Assembly: GCF_016463645.1 (NCBI RefSeq)
Contig: NZ_JAEMQX010000035.1
Coordinates: forward strand, 1-32,917
From: Sphingopyxis sp.
Lineage (GTDB): Bacteria; Pseudomonadota; Alphaproteobacteria; Sphingomonadales; Sphingomonadaceae
Direction of reading: 5' to 3'
Length of the DNA: 32,917 nt
Shown: piece after piece, positions 24,365 to 32,647 of the stretch
How the letters are laid out: each line of letters begins with the position of its first letter
Numbering within the stretch: the stretch's first letter is position 1
Notes under the pieces: generated by a model
Databases searched by the model: none
Told to the model about the DNA's origin: nothing
Seen by the model: only the letters and a program-made list of their open reading frames with translations
Made by a program: the position numbers and the translations under genes

Positions 24365-27294
24365 CGGATCGTCGCCTGCACCGCGATCGAACGTCCGACC
24401 GGGCTCGCCTTTTCGGGATCATAGGCGAGCGCAGAATTGTTGGTGCGGCTCTCGACATAGGGTGGGTCACGATCGAAGATATTGAGCGCGCTGATCGCAA
24501 GCTGCAGGCCGCGCTCTTCTTCATCCTTGCCGAAGCGCTGCGACAGGCTGAGATCGACGGTCGTCCAGGACGGAACGCGCGCGGCGACGGTCGGAATCTG
24601 GTTGAGGTAGCCGCCGATATAATTGACGAAGGCGGTCGCCGCGAAGCCGTTCTTCGACCAGCCGGCTCGTCCGCGAAGGCGCCATTTGGAAGGGTTGGCG
24701 AAGGTGCCCACGACATCAATGGCGGGCGTTCCAGGGGTGAGCCGCCGGTCGATCCGGAAGATATGGCTTCCCGCCAGCCCGACGTCGATCGTGCCGCCCG
24801 CGAGCCCCGGCGCATAGCCGATGTCGAAGTCGATCCCGGACTGCCGCACCGACGACAGGTTCCGCACCTGGCCGTCGACGATCGCATCGACGTCGCCGGG
24901 AGCGAGCCCGAGCGGGTTGGTGAAGGTCGGGAAGGCGAAATAATAAGCGAGGAGCTCGGGCGAGGGATTGTCGTTCACAATTCCGCCGAAGAGATCGCGC
25001 CGCGTCAGGAAGCGCAGATAATCCTCGGTCACCGATCCGATGCGATCGCGATAGTCGACGTCATAATAAGTGACGGCGGCCTTGAAGCCGGGCAGCGCGG
25101 CCGGCGCGATATCGACACCCGCGGTCCAAGTCGTCGCGCGCTCGGGCTTGATGCCGGGACCATAGCCGAACAAACCGATGACATTGGCGGTCCCGGTCGG
25201 CGACATGGGATCGGGCAGCTGGAACGTCGTATAGTTCGAGACCGTCGGGCCGATCAGCTCGTCGAAAGCCGGGGCGCGGAACGAGGTGCCATAGCTACCG
25301 CGCAGCGCGAATCCCCGAAGCGGCTCCCAGCGGACACCGACCTTCGGATTGGTCGTGCGGCCGACATCGCTATAGTCTTCGACGCGGCCGGCAATCGAAA
25401 GGTCGAGCCGGTGGAATCCGGGGACTGCATTGTCTTGGCCGAACAGCGGCACGAACAGTTCCGCATAGGCCGAGCGGACATGGCGGGGTCCTGGCAAGCC
25501 GGTCAGCGGCGTCATGCTCGGCGCCGCACGGCTCAGATCGTTGATTGTCAGATTGAAATAGCGTTCGCGACGATATTCGGCGCCGAGCGCCAGCCTGACA
25601 TCGCCGCCCGGCAACCGCAGCAGCGGTCCGTCGGCGCGAAGCGCCGCCGACCAGCTTTCAAAATCGTCGCGCGAGCCAATGCTGCCTCGGATCGCCGCGA
25701 TCGTGGCGGGATTGTTCGCGGTGCCATCGCCGAAGATGTTGAACGCGGTCGCCGGGTTGGTCTCGGCCAGCGCAGCAGTCAGTCGCGCCCGGTTCGGAAT
25801 GTTGATGCTGTCCGACCGACTTTTCTGCCGGCCATAGGCGCCGCCGAGTTGCACCCGCCAGCGCCCGAGCGCCTGCTCAAGCCCGGCTGCAGCGCTGATA
25901 CCGCGCACGCGCCCGGTGTCGATCGGCGCTCCGAGATCGTTGGCGAAATTGTAATTGACGGTGACCGGCTGGTTGGTTCCGATCGGGTCGACGTAAAAGG
26001 GGTTGGTGACCGGCACCCGCGCGGCGCTCAGATATTGGTTGAGCGCGACCTTGCGATAGTCGCGCTGCGCCGCGAGGATGCTGGTGCGGAGGGTGAGGCT
26101 GCTGGTCAGATCAAGCTCGCCGGCGAGATAGAGGCTGTGAACGCGCTGGCGCGGCAACAGATCGCTCGCCGCGCGCCGGTCGCCCGGATTGCGCGTGCCT
26201 GCGATCAGGTCCGCAGGCGTCAGCGCGGTGCCGTCCTGCCCCAGTGGAATGGCGAACGTCTGGCCATTGGCGGCCGTGATCGTCCCGGGAGCCGCGAAGA
26301 GCGAGCGATAGTCCGGCCCGCCGAACGGCCGAAGATCTTCGGTAGCGAAGCGCCGGTCCGCCGCGGCAAGCGCGTCGCGCTCGCTGAACTGGTAGGCGAG
26401 GGTCACATGACCGCCGTCCCAGCGCGTCCCGAAGATCTGTCCGAACTGCCGTTCGCCCATGTCCCCGTCCGCGGTGCCGATCCGGACGCTTGTCTCAGCC
26501 CCTTCGAAGCTGTTGCGAAGTCGGATGTTCACGACACCCGCGACGGCATCCGCCCCGTAGATGGCGGAGGCACCGTCGGTAAGGACTTCGATCCGTTCGA
26601 TCGCACTCAAGGGGATCAGCGATAAATCGGCGAACACGCCGCCGAGACCGCCGAGCGCCGGGCGGGCGCCGTCGATCAAAACCAGCGTCGATGATGGCCC
26701 GAGGCCGCGGAGATTGATGCTCGACGCAAAGGTGCCGTCGGTTCCCGAGCCGTTGCGTGTCGTGGCGCCGAGCGTGGTTTCATTCGGACCGCCGCCGAAC
26801 GATTGCGGCAGCGCCTGCAGCAACTGCTGGACCGATCCCGTGCCGCTCTTCTCGATCTCGCTGCGGTCGAGCGTGAGGACCGGCGATCCCGTCGGGCCGG
26901 CTCCCCGGATCCGTGTACCCGTGACAATGATGGCGCTGTCTTCGGACGCTTCAGTCGAGCCGTCGCTCGCTGGTACAGGGGCGTTTCCCACCCGAAGCAC
27001 GAGCGCGCCATCGACGAGTTCCGGCTGAAGACCCGATCCTGTCAGTAGTAGCGATAAGGCACGATCCGACGACATTCGTCCGCGCACCGATGTCGAACGC
27101 CGCCCCTTGACCAGATCGGTCGCGAAAATGATCTGTCGCCCCGACACGTCCGAATATTCTCGCAGCGCGTCCCCGAGCGGCTGCGCCGCGATGTCATAGT
27201 CGCGCTGCTCGGTCTGCGCATGCGCGGCGACCGGACAAAGCGCACCGACCGCGCATCCCGTGGCCAGAAAAGCGGCCAGCAAATTCTTGTTCAT
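24358..27294 (-). CDS. TonB-dependent outer-membrane receptor with STN signalling domain
   Basis: A 978-residue receptor. The signal peptide ends in VAAHA (cleavage about residue 26). An STN domain follows at 33-103 (YDIAAQPLGDALREYS, DRALSLLLTGSGLQ), the part that talks to FecR across the periplasm. A TonB-box-like stretch SAIIVTGTRI is at about 120-129. The plug domain follows, with SVQQLLQALP and ILIDGARP-like segments, then a long beta-barrel ending in an aromatic residue (Trp978). GGGAGG precedes the ATG. It probably takes up the lasso peptide or a related compound and signals occupancy. It follows FecR after 63 bases and overlaps the isopeptidase start. Confidence 0.93.
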   Translation of the reverse strand: MNKNLLAAFLATGCAVGALCPVAAHAQTEQRDYDIAAQPLGDALREYSDVSGRQIIFATDLVKGRRSTSVRGRMSSDRALSLLLTGSGLQPELVDGALVLRVGNAPVPASDGSTEASEDSAIIVTGTRIRGAGPTGSPVLTLDRSEIEKSGTGSVQQLLQALPQSFGGGPNETTLGATTRNGSGTDGTFASSINLRGLGPSSTLVLIDGARPALGGLGGVFADLSLIPLSAIERIEVLTDGASAIYGADAVAGVVNIRLRNSFEGAETSVRIGTADGDMGERQFGQIFGTRWDGGHVTLAYQFSERDALAAADRRFATEDLRPFGGPDYRSLFAAPGTITAANGQTFAIPLGQDGTALTPADLIAGTRNPGDRRAASDLLPRQRVHSLYLAGELDLTSSLTLRTSILAAQRDYRKVALNQYLSAARVPVTNPFYVDPIGTNQPVTVNYNFANDLGAPIDTGRVRGISAAAGLEQALGRWRVQLGGAYGRQKSRSDSINIPNRARLTAALAETNPATAFNIFGDGTANNPATIAAIRGSIGSRDDFESWSAALRADGPLLRLPGGDVRLALGAEYRRERYFNLTINDLSRAAPSMTPLTGLPGPRHVRSAYAELFVPLFGQDNAVPGFHRLDLSIAGRVEDYSDVGRTTNPKVGVRWEPLRGFALRGSYGTSFRAPAFDELIGPTVSNYTTFQLPDPMSPTGTANVIGLFGYGPGIKPERATTWTAGVDIAPAALPGFKAAVTYYDVDYRDRIGSVTEDYLRFLTRRDLFGGIVNDNPSPELLAYYFAFPTFTNPLGLAPGDVDAIVDGQVRNLSSVRQSGIDFDIGYAPGLAGGTIDVGLAGSHIFRIDRRLTPGTPAIDVVGTFANPSKWRLRGRAGWSKNGFAATAFVNYIGGYLNQIPTVAARVPSWTTVDLSLSQRFGKDEEERGLQLAISALNIFDRDPPYVESRTNNSALAYDPEKASPVGRSIAVQATIRW

Positions 27295-27357
27295 CCCATC
27301 CTCCCAGCGGCCTGCATGGCCGTCTGAGGGGGCAAGACGGATCGGGTCGGAAAACTC

Positions 27358-28317
27358 CTAGTGGGCTATTTTCGGCATCAGGACATAGCCCCCCGCCTGC
27401 TCTTTCACATCGAGGTCGAGCGCGGCCGCGAGCTGACGCGCGAGCGATCGCGCCTCTGAAACATCGAAACGCCCGCTCACCAGATGACCGCCAATTGCTG
27501 GGTCGGCGAGCCCGATCTTGGCGCTGTTGACCCGATTGGCGCGGTCGATAACCGCACCGAGCGGGAGCCCCTCGGCAAGGAGGAGGTTCGGCCCTTCCGC
27601 TTCGCCGACGGGAATGGTCATGGTGACGGTATCGCCGGCCGTCTTAGTCTCGATGAGCATGGGCGCGTCCTTCTCGACTGCTGCGCGCTGGCCGGGACGA
27701 AGGCGGAGCGGGGCTTGGGGGTTGGCGGTGGCGCGCACCTCGACGGAGCCCTCGACAAGATGGACGACCGGCCGCCGCCCCGTCAGGTCGATCTCGAAGA
27801 TTGTCCCGAGCGCGGTGGTTTCGCTTCCCGCGGCTTCCACACGGAACGGTCGCGCGCTGTCATGGGCGACGGTGAAGCGGGCCCGGCCACCGACAAGCAA
27901 CACGCGCCGTTCGCCTGGCGCGAACTTTGCTTCGACGTGGGCGCCATCCATCAGCGCTACCCGTGTGCCGTCTTCGAGCACGACCTCGCCGGTCGCATTG
28001 TTCGCGACGATCGGATCAGTGCCGCCATTGCCGAGCAGCACCCAGGCAAAGGCCAGCGAGATCGCGAGGACCAGCGCAGCGGCAAGCGCCCAGTGCGCGC
28101 GGGACGGGGGTGTCGCCTTTGACGGCACTTGGCGGTGCGCGGCGAGATGTTCTTCCGCCACGCCGCCAGTGATGAGCCAATCCTCTTTGGCGTTCGCATA
28201 AGCCTCGGCATTTTCGGGATCGGCATGCCAGGCATCGAACTCTGCCCGATCCCCCTCGGCGCCGGGCGTGCGCATGCGCGCAAACCAATGCGCGGCCTCC
28301 GTGTCGCGGTCGCTCAC
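27358..28317 (-). CDS. FecR-type anti-sigma factor
   Basis: A 319-residue inner-membrane regulator that holds or activates its sigma factor in response to the outer-membrane receptor. The N-terminal cytosolic segment (DTEAAHWFARMRTPG, FDAWHADPENAEAYANAKEDW) is the typical FecR N domain. One membrane helix spans about 75-96. The periplasmic FecR domain follows (TGEVVLEDGTRVALMDGAHVEAKF), and a C-terminal DUF4974-like part (FDVSEARSLARQLAAALDLDV) should contact the STN domain. Its start overlaps the sigma factor stop by four bases. Confidence 0.93.
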   Translation of the reverse strand: MSDRDTEAAHWFARMRTPGAEGDRAEFDAWHADPENAEAYANAKEDWLITGGVAEEHLAAHRQVPSKATPPSRAHWALAAALVLAISLAFAWVLLGNGGTDPIVANNATGEVVLEDGTRVALMDGAHVEAKFAPGERRVLLVGGRARFTVAHDSARPFRVEAAGSETTALGTIFEIDLTGRRPVVHLVEGSVEVRATANPQAPLRLRPGQRAAVEKDAPMLIETKTAGDTVTMTIPVGEAEGPNLLLAEGLPLGAVIDRANRVNSAKIGLADPAIGGHLVSGRFDVSEARSLARQLAAALDLDVKEQAGGYVLMPKIAH

Positions 28318-28901
28318 TTAGTGTCGGCCCGCGCCTTGCGGATTGCGATCATCGCCTGTGCGATATGCCATTCGACGCCCTTCACGCTGATTCCTTTCGC
28401 TGTCGCGATTTCCTCATAGCTTAGGCCATCGAACCGATGCATCACGAATATAGAACCAGTTTGGGGCTTTAATTTCTCGATCGCCTCGCCGACGCGCCGC
28501 ACCGTGTCGCGCGCCTCGAGCGCTGCATGGGGGTCGGGGCCGGCGATATCCTCATCCTCGAAGCTATGGTGCTGAGATGTCAGGCGCGCAGTATCGGCGC
28601 GCGCGCGATCGGTGAGCAGGTTGCGTGCGGTGCTGACGAGATAGGCTCCGGGCTTTTCGATCAGGGCCAGCTTCCCGCCCTTCGCCATGGCAAGGCGGCG
28701 GAAGCATTCCTGGACGAGATCGCCGAGATCCTGCTTCGGCGCGCGGCGGCGCAGAAAGCGCGTCAGCGCAGGCTGATGCGCAGTATAGATCGCTTCCATG
28801 CTCGCCGTTGAACCAAAGCCCGTCCAGTCGGACGGCGGCACCGGGTCGCTGCCGCTCAAGGCCTGCGCGCGCTTCTGTTCGTCTTCGAAATCCATGTCCA
28901 T
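28314..28901 (-). CDS. ECF (FecI-like) RNA polymerase sigma factor
   Basis: A 195-residue sigma factor with region 2 at about 36-102 (DLGDLVQECFRRLAM, ARNLLTDRARAD). Region 4 is at about 132-190 (IEKLKPQTGSIFVMHRFDGLSYEEIATAKGISVKGVEWHIAQAM, summarised here by its GLSYEEIA and SVKGVEWHI signatures). With FecR and the STN receptor it forms a cell-surface signalling set. The first ATG at 28901 gives an N-terminal extension of about 35 residues that is rather long for the family; an internal Met35 start is possible. It is the first gene of the four-gene minus-strand operon ending in the isopeptidase. Confidence 0.92.
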   Translation of the reverse strand: MDMDFEDEQKRAQALSGSDPVPPSDWTGFGSTASMEAIYTAHQPALTRFLRRRAPKQDLGDLVQECFRRLAMAKGGKLALIEKPGAYLVSTARNLLTDRARADTARLTSQHHSFEDEDIAGPDPHAALEARDTVRRVGEAIEKLKPQTGSIFVMHRFDGLSYEEIATAKGISVKGVEWHIAQAMIAIRKARADTK

Positions 28902-29363
28902 CGCCTACCGGTCGGACCGGAAAACGGGATGCCGGGAGGTAAGAACATACTCGGAAAAATATGCGCCGCCGCCTTTAGCCCGAAGGCCTGGACATACGCG
29001 TCGGCCACCCGGCAACGGATGGGAATATCATAAAGGCCCGAGCAGAATTCTTACGTTCCGGCACCGCGCGCCTTCTGGCCCGGTGCATGGTAAGCATAGC
29101 CGGACGTAACGTCAGGGCAAGCCCGCGCCACGCAATTGGGTCCAGATTGAGTCTTTTTGGCTGGGGACCTCGATTTGTCGCGTGAGGCTATGCTTCGCCT
29201 TTGCCCGACTGGCCCTATTCCCTGTTGCGCTGCAACGTGGTCATGGATTTGATCGCATCATTACCCTATGTGGGCATCATCGCACCCGCCCGGCCTCTGT
29301 TCGTAAGGACATGCACACTGGGCGGGTCTTTTTTTGGCATAGCGGACGCATGAGGATGACGCG
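28902..29363. other. Gene-free stretch upstream of the sigma factor, with a plus-strand terminator
   Basis: No believable protein gene is seen in these 462 bases. The left part must hold the promoter of the sigma factor operon (minus strand), but no consensus could be assigned. The right part ends in a strong plus-strand terminator although no plus-strand gene precedes it, so a small RNA is possible. A small GTTGC-GCT-GCAAC hairpin is at 29224-29236. Confidence 0.5.
29284..29335 (+). terminator. Rho-independent terminator with no upstream coding gene
   Basis: ACCCGCCC at 29284-29291 pairs perfectly with GGGCGGGT at 29320-29327 across a 28-base loop, followed by C and seven T residues (29329-29335). 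On the other strand the A run precedes the stem, so the orientation is plus. It lies 29 bases from the convergent stop of the nuclease gene. Confidence 0.65.
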
Positions 29364-30032
29364 CTAACGTCCGCGATAGGGCTCACAAGCGATGCCGTCG
29401 CCGTCGCCGTCCATTTCCGGCCGGTAACCGGGATGACCTCGGCGGAGCGGAGCCGCACCCGCCGCCCAGGCTTCCTTGCAATTGCGGAAATAGGCTCCGG
29501 TGGACCTCGGCGCCGGCACGCGCACTGGCGCCGTGTCTCGCGAAAGGCCCGGCGTTCGGCGCCCCGGCCTCGGATGTGCTGCGCGATAGTCCGCCGGTAT
29601 CTGGAACGTGCCGGCCCACACCCCGAGACCAGCGGCACGGGCGCGAGCTTCGGCGGCAACATAGCGGTCGCTGAAATGCGGCAGGGCGACCGCAAGCCCC
29701 GCATCGACTATCGCGCCACCGAGATCGACCGAACCCGCGCGGCAGGTGGCGACGATCCGGCCATAATCGTCGATATCCTTCTGCTCGCACACGACCGATG
29801 TTCCAGCGACGAGCGTCGCGAGCTTCGACGCGGCTTGTTTTCCGCAAGGCCAGGACGCGCCGCCACGTTCGCAATTCTGCGCCAGCTCGGGCGCATCGAC
29901 CCCGAAAAGCCGCACCGATATTCCGCTGAGATCAAGCGAATCGCCGTCGGCCGCGCGGGCCGGGCCGCTGATATCCTGCGCCGCTGCAGGGAGGGCGAAA
30001 AGAAGGAAGGCGGCGGTGATCGTCAGTCTCAT
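29364..30032 (-). CDS. Secreted thermonuclease (SNase-like) with excalibur domain
   Basis: A 222-residue exported nuclease-like protein. The signal peptide is MRLTITAAFLLFALPAAAQ. The SNase-like domain spans about 25-150 with the catalytic-type residues Arg41 and Glu49 in RLFGVDAPE and Arg92 in DDYGRIVA. The C-terminal excalibur calcium-binding motif is at about 181-217, with Cys185 and DGDGDGIACE. The ATG at 30032 was chosen because the signal peptide begins there; a longer frame upstream has no signal sequence. It runs convergent to the putative small RNA terminator, and its relation to the lasso or element genes is unknown. Confidence 0.88.
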   Translation of the reverse strand: MRLTITAAFLLFALPAAAQDISGPARAADGDSLDLSGISVRLFGVDAPELAQNCERGGASWPCGKQAASKLATLVAGTSVVCEQKDIDDYGRIVATCRAGSVDLGGAIVDAGLAVALPHFSDRYVAAEARARAAGLGVWAGTFQIPADYRAAHPRPGRRTPGLSRDTAPVRVPAPRSTGAYFRNCKEAWAAGAAPLRRGHPGYRPEMDGDGDGIACEPYRGR

Positions 30033-30331
30033 ACGCTGCCCATAGCGTGATCCGGTGAGCAAATCCTTGCCGTCCATCTCCATTCCGGCACGCACGGAAC
30101 CAGCCGGTGCAGATCCGGCGAGATGAATGGCGCGTCCGCGCGCGCAACGGCGCTGCACTGCCTTTTTCCCCGGCCGCAGGCGGCCTCCTCGCGGGCGCTT
30201 CGCGCGCAAAAAGCCGGTGCGGCGCCGTCCTTCGCTGGTGCTTCGGCCCTTCGGGTGCGCGAGCGGGCCTGACGCCATTCTCTAGCCGACGGTGCCCCGG
30301 GGATGGCCCCGGGCTTTGCAGGAGCAATATC
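30033..30331. promoter_or_regulatory. Long structured leader of the DUF736 gene
   Basis: No gene is seen in these 299 bases. CTTTTT (30162-30167) and AAAAAG (30208-30213) enclose GC-rich hairpin-forming sequence including GGCCGC-AGG-CGGCC. A 26-base block at 30224-30249 matches the DUF2493 leader block at 15619-15644 at 22 of 26 positions, all four differences being transitions. The leader ends in CAGGAGC ten bases before the ATG. The part nearest 30033 should hold the divergent nuclease promoter. Confidence 0.5.
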
Positions 30332-30655
30332 ATGGCCGCAATCGGTCTTGTCAGCGGAACGAACGAGAAGGGCTTTGTCGGCCAGCTCGCGACGATCTCG
30401 ATCCGCGTCCCCATCGAAATCCGCCCCAATCCGAGCAAGAGCGGCGAAGTCCAGCCAGACTATCGCGTCTGGTCGAACGGCGTCGAATGCGGCGCCGGGT
30501 GGCTGCGCCGTAGCGAAGCGTCGGGCAATCTCTATGTGTCGTTGACCCTCGAAGCCCCCGAGTTCGGGCCGCGCCGCATCTATGCCAACCTTGGCCGGGC
30601 GGCAGGACAGGACAATCCCGACGTCTATGCTCTGCTATGGAATCCGGCAGATTGA
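30332..30655 (+). CDS. DUF736 family protein (element backbone)
   Basis: A 107-residue protein of the DUF736 family, typical of alphaproteobacterial plasmids and integrative elements. It has the conserved start AAIGLVSGTNEKGFVGQLATISI, described here by its IG and GF-G-L pattern. The middle includes YRVWSNGVECGAGWLR, and the end is DVYALLWNPAD. It is probably a small beta-rich cytosolic protein; no biochemical role is established. AGGAGC precedes the ATG. Its presence on the right of the cargo, with DUF932, ParB-like, Toprim and DUF2493 on the left, shows that the quorum-sensing and lasso genes lie inside one element. Confidence 0.9.
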   Translation: MAAIGLVSGTNEKGFVGQLATISIRVPIEIRPNPSKSGEVQPDYRVWSNGVECGAGWLRRSEASGNLYVSLTLEAPEFGPRRIYANLGRAAGQDNPDVYALLWNPAD

Positions 30656-30731
30656 CTGCGGTCGGCAACATCCTCGCAGCTGGTTCAATCTCGGCGTGCA
30701 AGGGTGTCGCCACCTTGTTAGGGTGACCACA

Positions 30732-31661
30732 ATGCGCAGCAGTCTCGATCATCTCCCCCCGCACAAACAGCGCGAACTCGAACGGATCGTCCAGATCGTG
30801 TTCGAAGAATTCGAAGATGCGCTGGCGCTCGCGACGCAGGACTGGAAGCGCAAGGGGCGGATCTCGAAGATCATCCTCTATGGCAGTTATGCGCGCGGCG
30901 GATGGGTCGACGAGCCGCATACCGCCAAGGGCTATCAGTCAGACTATGACCTGCTGATCATCGTCAACGACGACCGGCTGACCGATCGCGTCGAATATTG
31001 GTCGAAGCTTGATGACCGGCTGATCCGCGAGCTTTCGGTCACGAAGACGCTGCGCACGCCGGTGAACTTCATCGTGCATAGCACCGGCGAGGTGAATGCT
31101 GGGCTGTCGCAGGGACGCTATTTTTTCATGGACGTCGCGCGTGACGGGATCGCCATTTATCAGGCGGTCGACGATGAATTGCCCGAGCCGCAGCCGAAAA
31201 CGCCGCATGCGGCGCTGGAAATGGCGCGGGAATATTTCGACGGGTGGTATCCCAGCGGCGGGGAGTTTTTCGAAACAGCATCATTCGCAAGGCAGCGCGG
31301 ATGGACCAAAAAGGCCGCGTTTCTTCTGCATCAGTCGGTTGAAAGCTATTACCACTGCGCTTTGCTAGTCTGTTCATTTTACACGCCGCACGTCCATAAT
31401 CTGGCGTTCTTGAGGACGCAGGCAGAGCGGCTCGATACGCGGCTGATCGTCGCTTGGCCGCGCGAGACGAAGGCTGACCGGTCGCGCTTCGAGAAGCTGA
31501 AAGAAGCCTACATCAAGGCCCGATATTCGAAACATTATCGGATTTCTGAGGACGAACTGACTTGGCTCGGCGCCCGCGTCGAGGCTCTCGCCGCGATTGT
31601 GGAGAGCATCTGCAGCGAGCGTATTGCGCAGCTAGAGGAGACGGCACGCGCCGCAGGATAG
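30732..31661 (+). CDS. Nucleotidyltransferase-HEPN fusion protein
   Basis: A 309-residue protein joining two domains that are often separate toxin-antitoxin partners. Residues 40-140 form a minimal nucleotidyltransferase fold with GSYARGG at 51-57 and the DxD pair Asp71/Asp73 in SDYDLLIIV. Residues about 150-300 are a helical HEPN domain with the late ARYSKHYRIS segment near residue 264 (Arg-x3-His, close to the HEPN Rx4-6H RNase motif). MNT-HEPN fusions also occur in aminoglycoside-modifying-like and stress proteins, so a defence or abortive role is only a possibility. The start was chosen at ATG 30732; an in-frame ATG 150 bases upstream would overlap the DUF736 gene. Confidence 0.78.
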   Translation: MRSSLDHLPPHKQRELERIVQIVFEEFEDALALATQDWKRKGRISKIILYGSYARGGWVDEPHTAKGYQSDYDLLIIVNDDRLTDRVEYWSKLDDRLIRELSVTKTLRTPVNFIVHSTGEVNAGLSQGRYFFMDVARDGIAIYQAVDDELPEPQPKTPHAALEMAREYFDGWYPSGGEFFETASFARQRGWTKKAAFLLHQSVESYYHCALLVCSFYTPHVHNLAFLRTQAERLDTRLIVAWPRETKADRSRFEKLKEAYIKARYSKHYRISEDELTWLGARVEALAAIVESICSERIAQLEETARAAG

Positions 31662-32152
31662 TTGGAGCATGCGACTGCTTCGCGCTTCAAGTCGGCCATT
31701 CCGACCTATATTTGATTGTGCCCGAAAGCGGTCATTCCGTCGACGAGCTCACTGCGGCTTCTTCGCGCCTCATTTAGGTCGTTCCAAAGCAAAATTGTGT
31801 TAAATTCGGTCGTTCTGCTGAGCAGCAAAAAGGCCTCAATTCGTGACGGAGTCCCAAATCGCCGTCTTCAAGTGGTGCTTCCCCACTAGCGCAAGCTGAA
31901 CCCTTTGCTATAGTGACCGAGCCATCCCAAAATGGCAGCCCGCTGAGCAAACCGCTTCGCCACCACCTCGTTGTGCACAACGGGGAGCAGACAGGGTCCG
32001 GACCCTGGACGGAAAGGCCGGTCGCCCTGCTCTAACCACCGAAAGGGGCGGGCACCACCTTCGCTTGAGGTGGCTTTCGCCTTCAAATTCCTACGTAGAA
32101 ATCCCCGGCGTCGCGCGCGTGGCGCCGTGGCCCCAGCCTCAGAAGCCTTTTC
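31662..32152. other. Gene-free stretch cut by an IS66 insertion
   Basis: No protein gene is credible here. It contains a 16-bp perfect palindrome, CAGGGTCC-GGACCCTG (31992-32007). A CCACCT/AGGTGG hairpin lies near 32054-32072. A near-perfect 16-bp palindrome centred on CTACGTAG (32087-32102) has one mismatched pair. The right part resembles the long structured leaders of other element genes, suggesting the gene it served was displaced by the insertion sequence. Confidence 0.5.
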
Positions 32153-32227
32153 GTAACCGTGTCCTGAAGGCCACCTTGCGGGAAGCTGCTGCGGGGTGCT
32201 GATAGCCGCTCTTTGCGAGGAGCGGTG

Positions 32228-32647
32228 ATGAGCGAGGATATCGGAGCGTCGGGAGCGAGTGTTCTCGTGAGTGGTCATATGAGTAATCGTATGAGCAGTC
32301 GGATCGCGGTCGTGGGCGGGCGTCGCCGTTGGTCGGTAGATCAGAAGCTGTCGATCCTGCGCGAGGCGTTCGGCCCTGACGGCTCGGTCTCGGCAACGTG
32401 CCAGCGACACGCGGTCGGCAGTGGGATGCTCTATACGTGGCGCCGGCAGGCACTGGCGGGCGACCTGACGGGAGCGAAGCGCACGCCGACGCCGTCGTTC
32501 GCCGAGGTCGAGGTATCTGTGCCTAGCGCGGCGTTGGCAGGCAGCGGCCAGATCGGGATCGAGCTGCCGTCGGGCGTGCGGCTCACCGTCGACGCGGCGG
32601 TCGACGCCGATGCGCTGGCACGGGTGATGTCCGTCCTTGCCCGATGA
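32228..32647 (+). CDS. tnpA: IS66 accessory protein TnpA (Orf1)
   Basis: A 139-residue IS66 Orf1 protein with an N-terminal helix-turn-helix: RRRWSVDQKLSILREAF, then SVSATCQRHAVGSGMLYTWRRQAL. The C-terminal part (PSGVRLTVDAAVDADALARVMSVLAR) is the characteristic IS66 tail. The ATG at 32228 follows GAGGAGCGG; a TTG fifteen bases upstream is in frame but lies within that region. Its stop overlaps the tnpB ATG by four bases. TnpA and TnpB are required with TnpC for IS66 transposition. Confidence 0.92.
   Translation: MSEDIGASGASVLVSGHMSNRMSSRIAVVGGRRRWSVDQKLSILREAFGPDGSVSATCQRHAVGSGMLYTWRRQALAGDLTGAKRTPTPSFAEVEVSVPSAALAGSGQIGIELPSGVRLTVDAAVDADALARVMSVLAR

Noticed and set aside
24763..26625. A 620-codon open frame on the plus strand
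   Set aside because: It lies wholly opposite the TonB receptor, is rich in Arg/Ala/Gly as expected for the antisense of GC-rich code, and shows no domain.
29100..29335. Assignment of the interval as 6S RNA
   Set aside because: The terminator fits, but no long rod with a central bubble could be drawn by eye and no signature was recognised. It is kept only as an unassigned small RNA candidate.
31690..31820. Four loosely similar GGTCATTCC/GGTCGTTCC copies as iterons
   Set aside because: Spacing is irregular (about 30-46 bases) and identity is low; similar short motifs are scattered in sphingomonad intergenic DNA.
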